DNA from: Streptomyces melanogenes
GTDB lineage: Bacteria; Actinomycetota; Actinomycetes; Streptomycetales; Streptomycetaceae
NCBI RefSeq assembly: GCF_014649795.1
Contig: NZ_BMTS01000006.1
Coordinates: 310,001-374,000, forward strand
DNA length: 64,000 nucleotides
Direction: 5' to 3'
Below, one piece after another: positions 62,475-64,000 of this stretch. The translations under genes and the position numbers were made by a program. A model generated the notes under the pieces. The model was given only the letters and a program-made list of their open reading frames with translations, was not told where the DNA came from and ran no database searches. The first letter of the stretch is position 1. Each line of letters begins with the position of its first letter.

Positions 62475-63728
62475 ATGACTCAAGGCGACACGATCGGCGC
62501 CGGGCCGCCGACCGCGGCAGCCGACTCGTCCCGCAGGGCACGGTCCGCGCGCCTGGGCAGGACGACCGGGTTACGCACGGTCGCCACCCGGGACGGCTGG
62601 CTGCGCCCCGAGGCCACCCGGCTGCCCTCGCTGACCGGACTGCGCTTCCCCGCGGCCCTCCTGGTCTTCCTCAACCACACCGGACTGCCGTTCCCGTTCC
62701 TGCGCCTGGTCAAGGACGACGACGCGGCGATGGACTGGTTCGACATCACCCACAACGCGGGTTCCCTCGGCGTCACGTTCTTCTTCGTCCTCAGCGGATT
62801 CGTGCTCACCTGGGCGGTCCGGGAAACGGACACCGTACGCGCCTTCTGGCGGCGCAGGATCGTGAAGATCTACCCGAACTACGCGATCACCTGGGGCCTG
62901 GCGATGGTCGCCTTCGCCTCCGCCTATACGCCGACTCGAACGGCGATACTGAACCTGCTCATGGTGCACGTATGGGTGCCGAAGTTCGACGTGTTCTCCA
63001 GCGTGAACCAGCCCAGCTGGTCGCTGGGCTGCGAATTGCTCTTCTATCTTTCCTTCCCGCTGCTGCACAAAGTATTCCGCCGCATCAAGGCCGGGCACCT
63101 CAAGTACTGGATATCCGGTGTGACGGCGGCCATCATCGCCACGCCGTTCTTCACCTATCTGCTGCTGCCGGACGACCCCAACTTCCCCGGCGGCCTGGCG
63201 CTCGGCGCCCGCGCCTCCACGAACCAGTACTGGTTCGCGTACAACTTCCCGCCGATGCGGCTGCTCGACTTCGCGCTCGGCATGCTGGTCGCGCAGGCGG
63301 TGCTCAACGGCCGCTGGTGGAACATCGGCATGACCTGGTCGGGCCTGCTGCTGGCCGGCAGCTATGTGTGGGCCTCCCACGTGCCGTTCCTCTACTCGCA
63401 GCGGTCCATGACCATCATCCCGATCATCTTCCTGATCGCGGCCGCCGCCACCGCCGACGCGAGGAACCAATTCACGCTCTTCCGCAATCGCGCGATGATC
63501 TGGCTCGGCGAAGTCTCCTTCGCCTTCTACCTCGTCCACTTTGTCGTACTCGCATATGTGCGCAAGTGGCTGGGGCACGACATGTACTCGGTGCCGCAGA
63601 CCATCGGCATCGTCCTCGTGGAATTCACGATCGCCCTGCTGGCGTCCTGGGCGCTGTACGCACTCATCGAGCGTCCCATCACCCGTAACTGGTCAAAGCC
63701 CCGGCACCCCAAGGCCGCGGCGAGCTGA
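62475..63728 (+). CDS. acyltransferase-3 family membrane protein
   Basis: This 417-residue protein is of the OafA/YrhL type, with about ten membrane segments. It has the conserved early motif GLRFPAALLVFLNHTG (active His in this region) and VTFFFVLSGFVLTW. Such enzymes add acetyl or other acyl groups to sugars or lipids at the membrane. The ATG at 62475 has AGGAGG eight bases upstream. Codon 33 is TTA (62571-62573). A role in the upstream peptide pathway is possible but not shown. Confidence 0.87.
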   Translation: MTQGDTIGAGPPTAAADSSRRARSARLGRTTGLRTVATRDGWLRPEATRLPSLTGLRFPAALLVFLNHTGLPFPFLRLVKDDDAAMDWFDITHNAGSLGVTFFFVLSGFVLTWAVRETDTVRAFWRRRIVKIYPNYAITWGLAMVAFASAYTPTRTAILNLLMVHVWVPKFDVFSSVNQPSWSLGCELLFYLSFPLLHKVFRRIKAGHLKYWISGVTAAIIATPFFTYLLLPDDPNFPGGLALGARASTNQYWFAYNFPPMRLLDFALGMLVAQAVLNGRWWNIGMTWSGLLLAGSYVWASHVPFLYSQRSMTIIPIIFLIAAAATADARNQFTLFRNRAMIWLGEVSFAFYLVHFVVLAYVRKWLGHDMYSVPQTIGIVLVEFTIALLASWALYALIERPITRNWSKPRHPKAAAS

Positions 63729-63788
63729 CCCGCACCGAACCACTTGCATTCAAGTGGAGTTCAAGATTCGACTGTAAGGATTCCCCCC

Positions 63789-64000
63789 ATGAAGACCATC
63801 GCCCTCATTACAGGTGCCAACAAAGGAATCGGATTCGAGATCGCGCGCCAGCTCGGCGAGCTGGGGGTCACCGCGATCGTGGGCGCGCGTGACGAGAAGC
63901 TCGGCAGGGCCGCCGCCGAGAAGCTCGGCCAGCCCTTCGTACAGATCGACGTGACCGACCCGGAGAGCATCAAGAAGGCCGCCACCTACATCGACCTCGC
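63789..64000 (+). CDS. SDR-family oxidoreductase (partial, runs off right edge)
   Basis: The first 70 codons begin MKTIALITGANKGIGFEIA, the TGxxxGIG cofactor motif of short-chain dehydrogenases. The frame is open to the window end. The catalytic part lies outside, so substrate and length are unknown. It follows the acyltransferase by 60 bases. Confidence 0.85.
   Translation, partial: MKTIALITGANKGIGFEIARQLGELGVTAIVGARDEKLGRAAAEKLGQPFVQIDVTDPESIKKAATYIDL

Overview
This window looks like a chromosomal segment of a Streptomyces or a very close relative. GC content is very high, many starts are GTG or TTG, and several genes have recognisable Streptomyces family sequences: dasR-dasABC, nagB, wblE, sigH with its anti-sigma gene, nickel superoxide dismutase, and the family 2B encapsulin pair. 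From memory, the gene order from deformylase/nrdAB through dasR-nagB, pdtaS-wblE, sigH, encapsulin, sodN-sodX and malic enzyme follows the S. coelicolor core chromosome around SCO5222-SCO5262. That synteny is recollection, not a search result.

Layout. 1-3.2 kb: end of an unknown gene, a membrane HD-domain protein, a TPR protein and peptide deformylase. 3.2-7.0 kb: class Ia ribonucleotide reductase nrdA-nrdB on the minus strand, behind a cobalamin riboswitch and two candidate NrdR boxes. 7.0-8.9 kb: sodium:solute symporter with its DUF3311 partner. 9.0-17.1 kb: the aminosugar regulon (DasR, DasABC importer, GH3 hexosaminidase, NagB, SIS isomerase) with dre-like operators. 17.1-18.6 kb: a divergent SDR/TetR pair with twin operators. 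18.8-24.6 kb: signalling genes (PdtaS-like kinase, WblE, lipid kinase, SigH and its anti-sigma factor). 24.6-29.7 kb: antiporter, PLP enzyme, amidase, and the NO-detoxifying Hmp/NsrR pair. 29.8-33.2 kb: encapsulin shell, its polyprenyl-transferase cargo and a GNAT. 33.2-44.8 kb: regulators and small enzymes, a decayed gene, sodN/sodX, an amino-acid ABC transporter, malic enzyme and an MDR oxidoreductase. 44.9-50.5 kb: GH5 hydrolase, MBL-fold hydrolase, PadR/DUF4097 pair and hypotheticals.

The most unusual part is 50.6-62.2 kb. One strand encodes, in order, a trypsin-co-occurring small protein, a trypsin-VMAP-C protein, a MoxR AAA ATPase, a vWA-like/TPR protein of the SAV_2336 type, a short peptide with two AYF(S/A)D motifs, a radical SAM/SPASM peptide maturase of the FxsB type, and a large NB-ARC/TPR protein of the FxsT type. 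Four of the junctions overlap, consistent with translational coupling. I read this as a ternary vWA-MoxR-VMAP conflict or signalling module joined to a cyclophane RiPP pathway. The vWA-like gene, the precursor gene and the acyltransferase gene just beyond the module each carry a TTA codon, which in Streptomyces points to bldA (developmental) control.

The window ends in an acyltransferase-3 gene and the start of an SDR gene. I saw no tRNA, rRNA, CRISPR array, transposase or phage gene.
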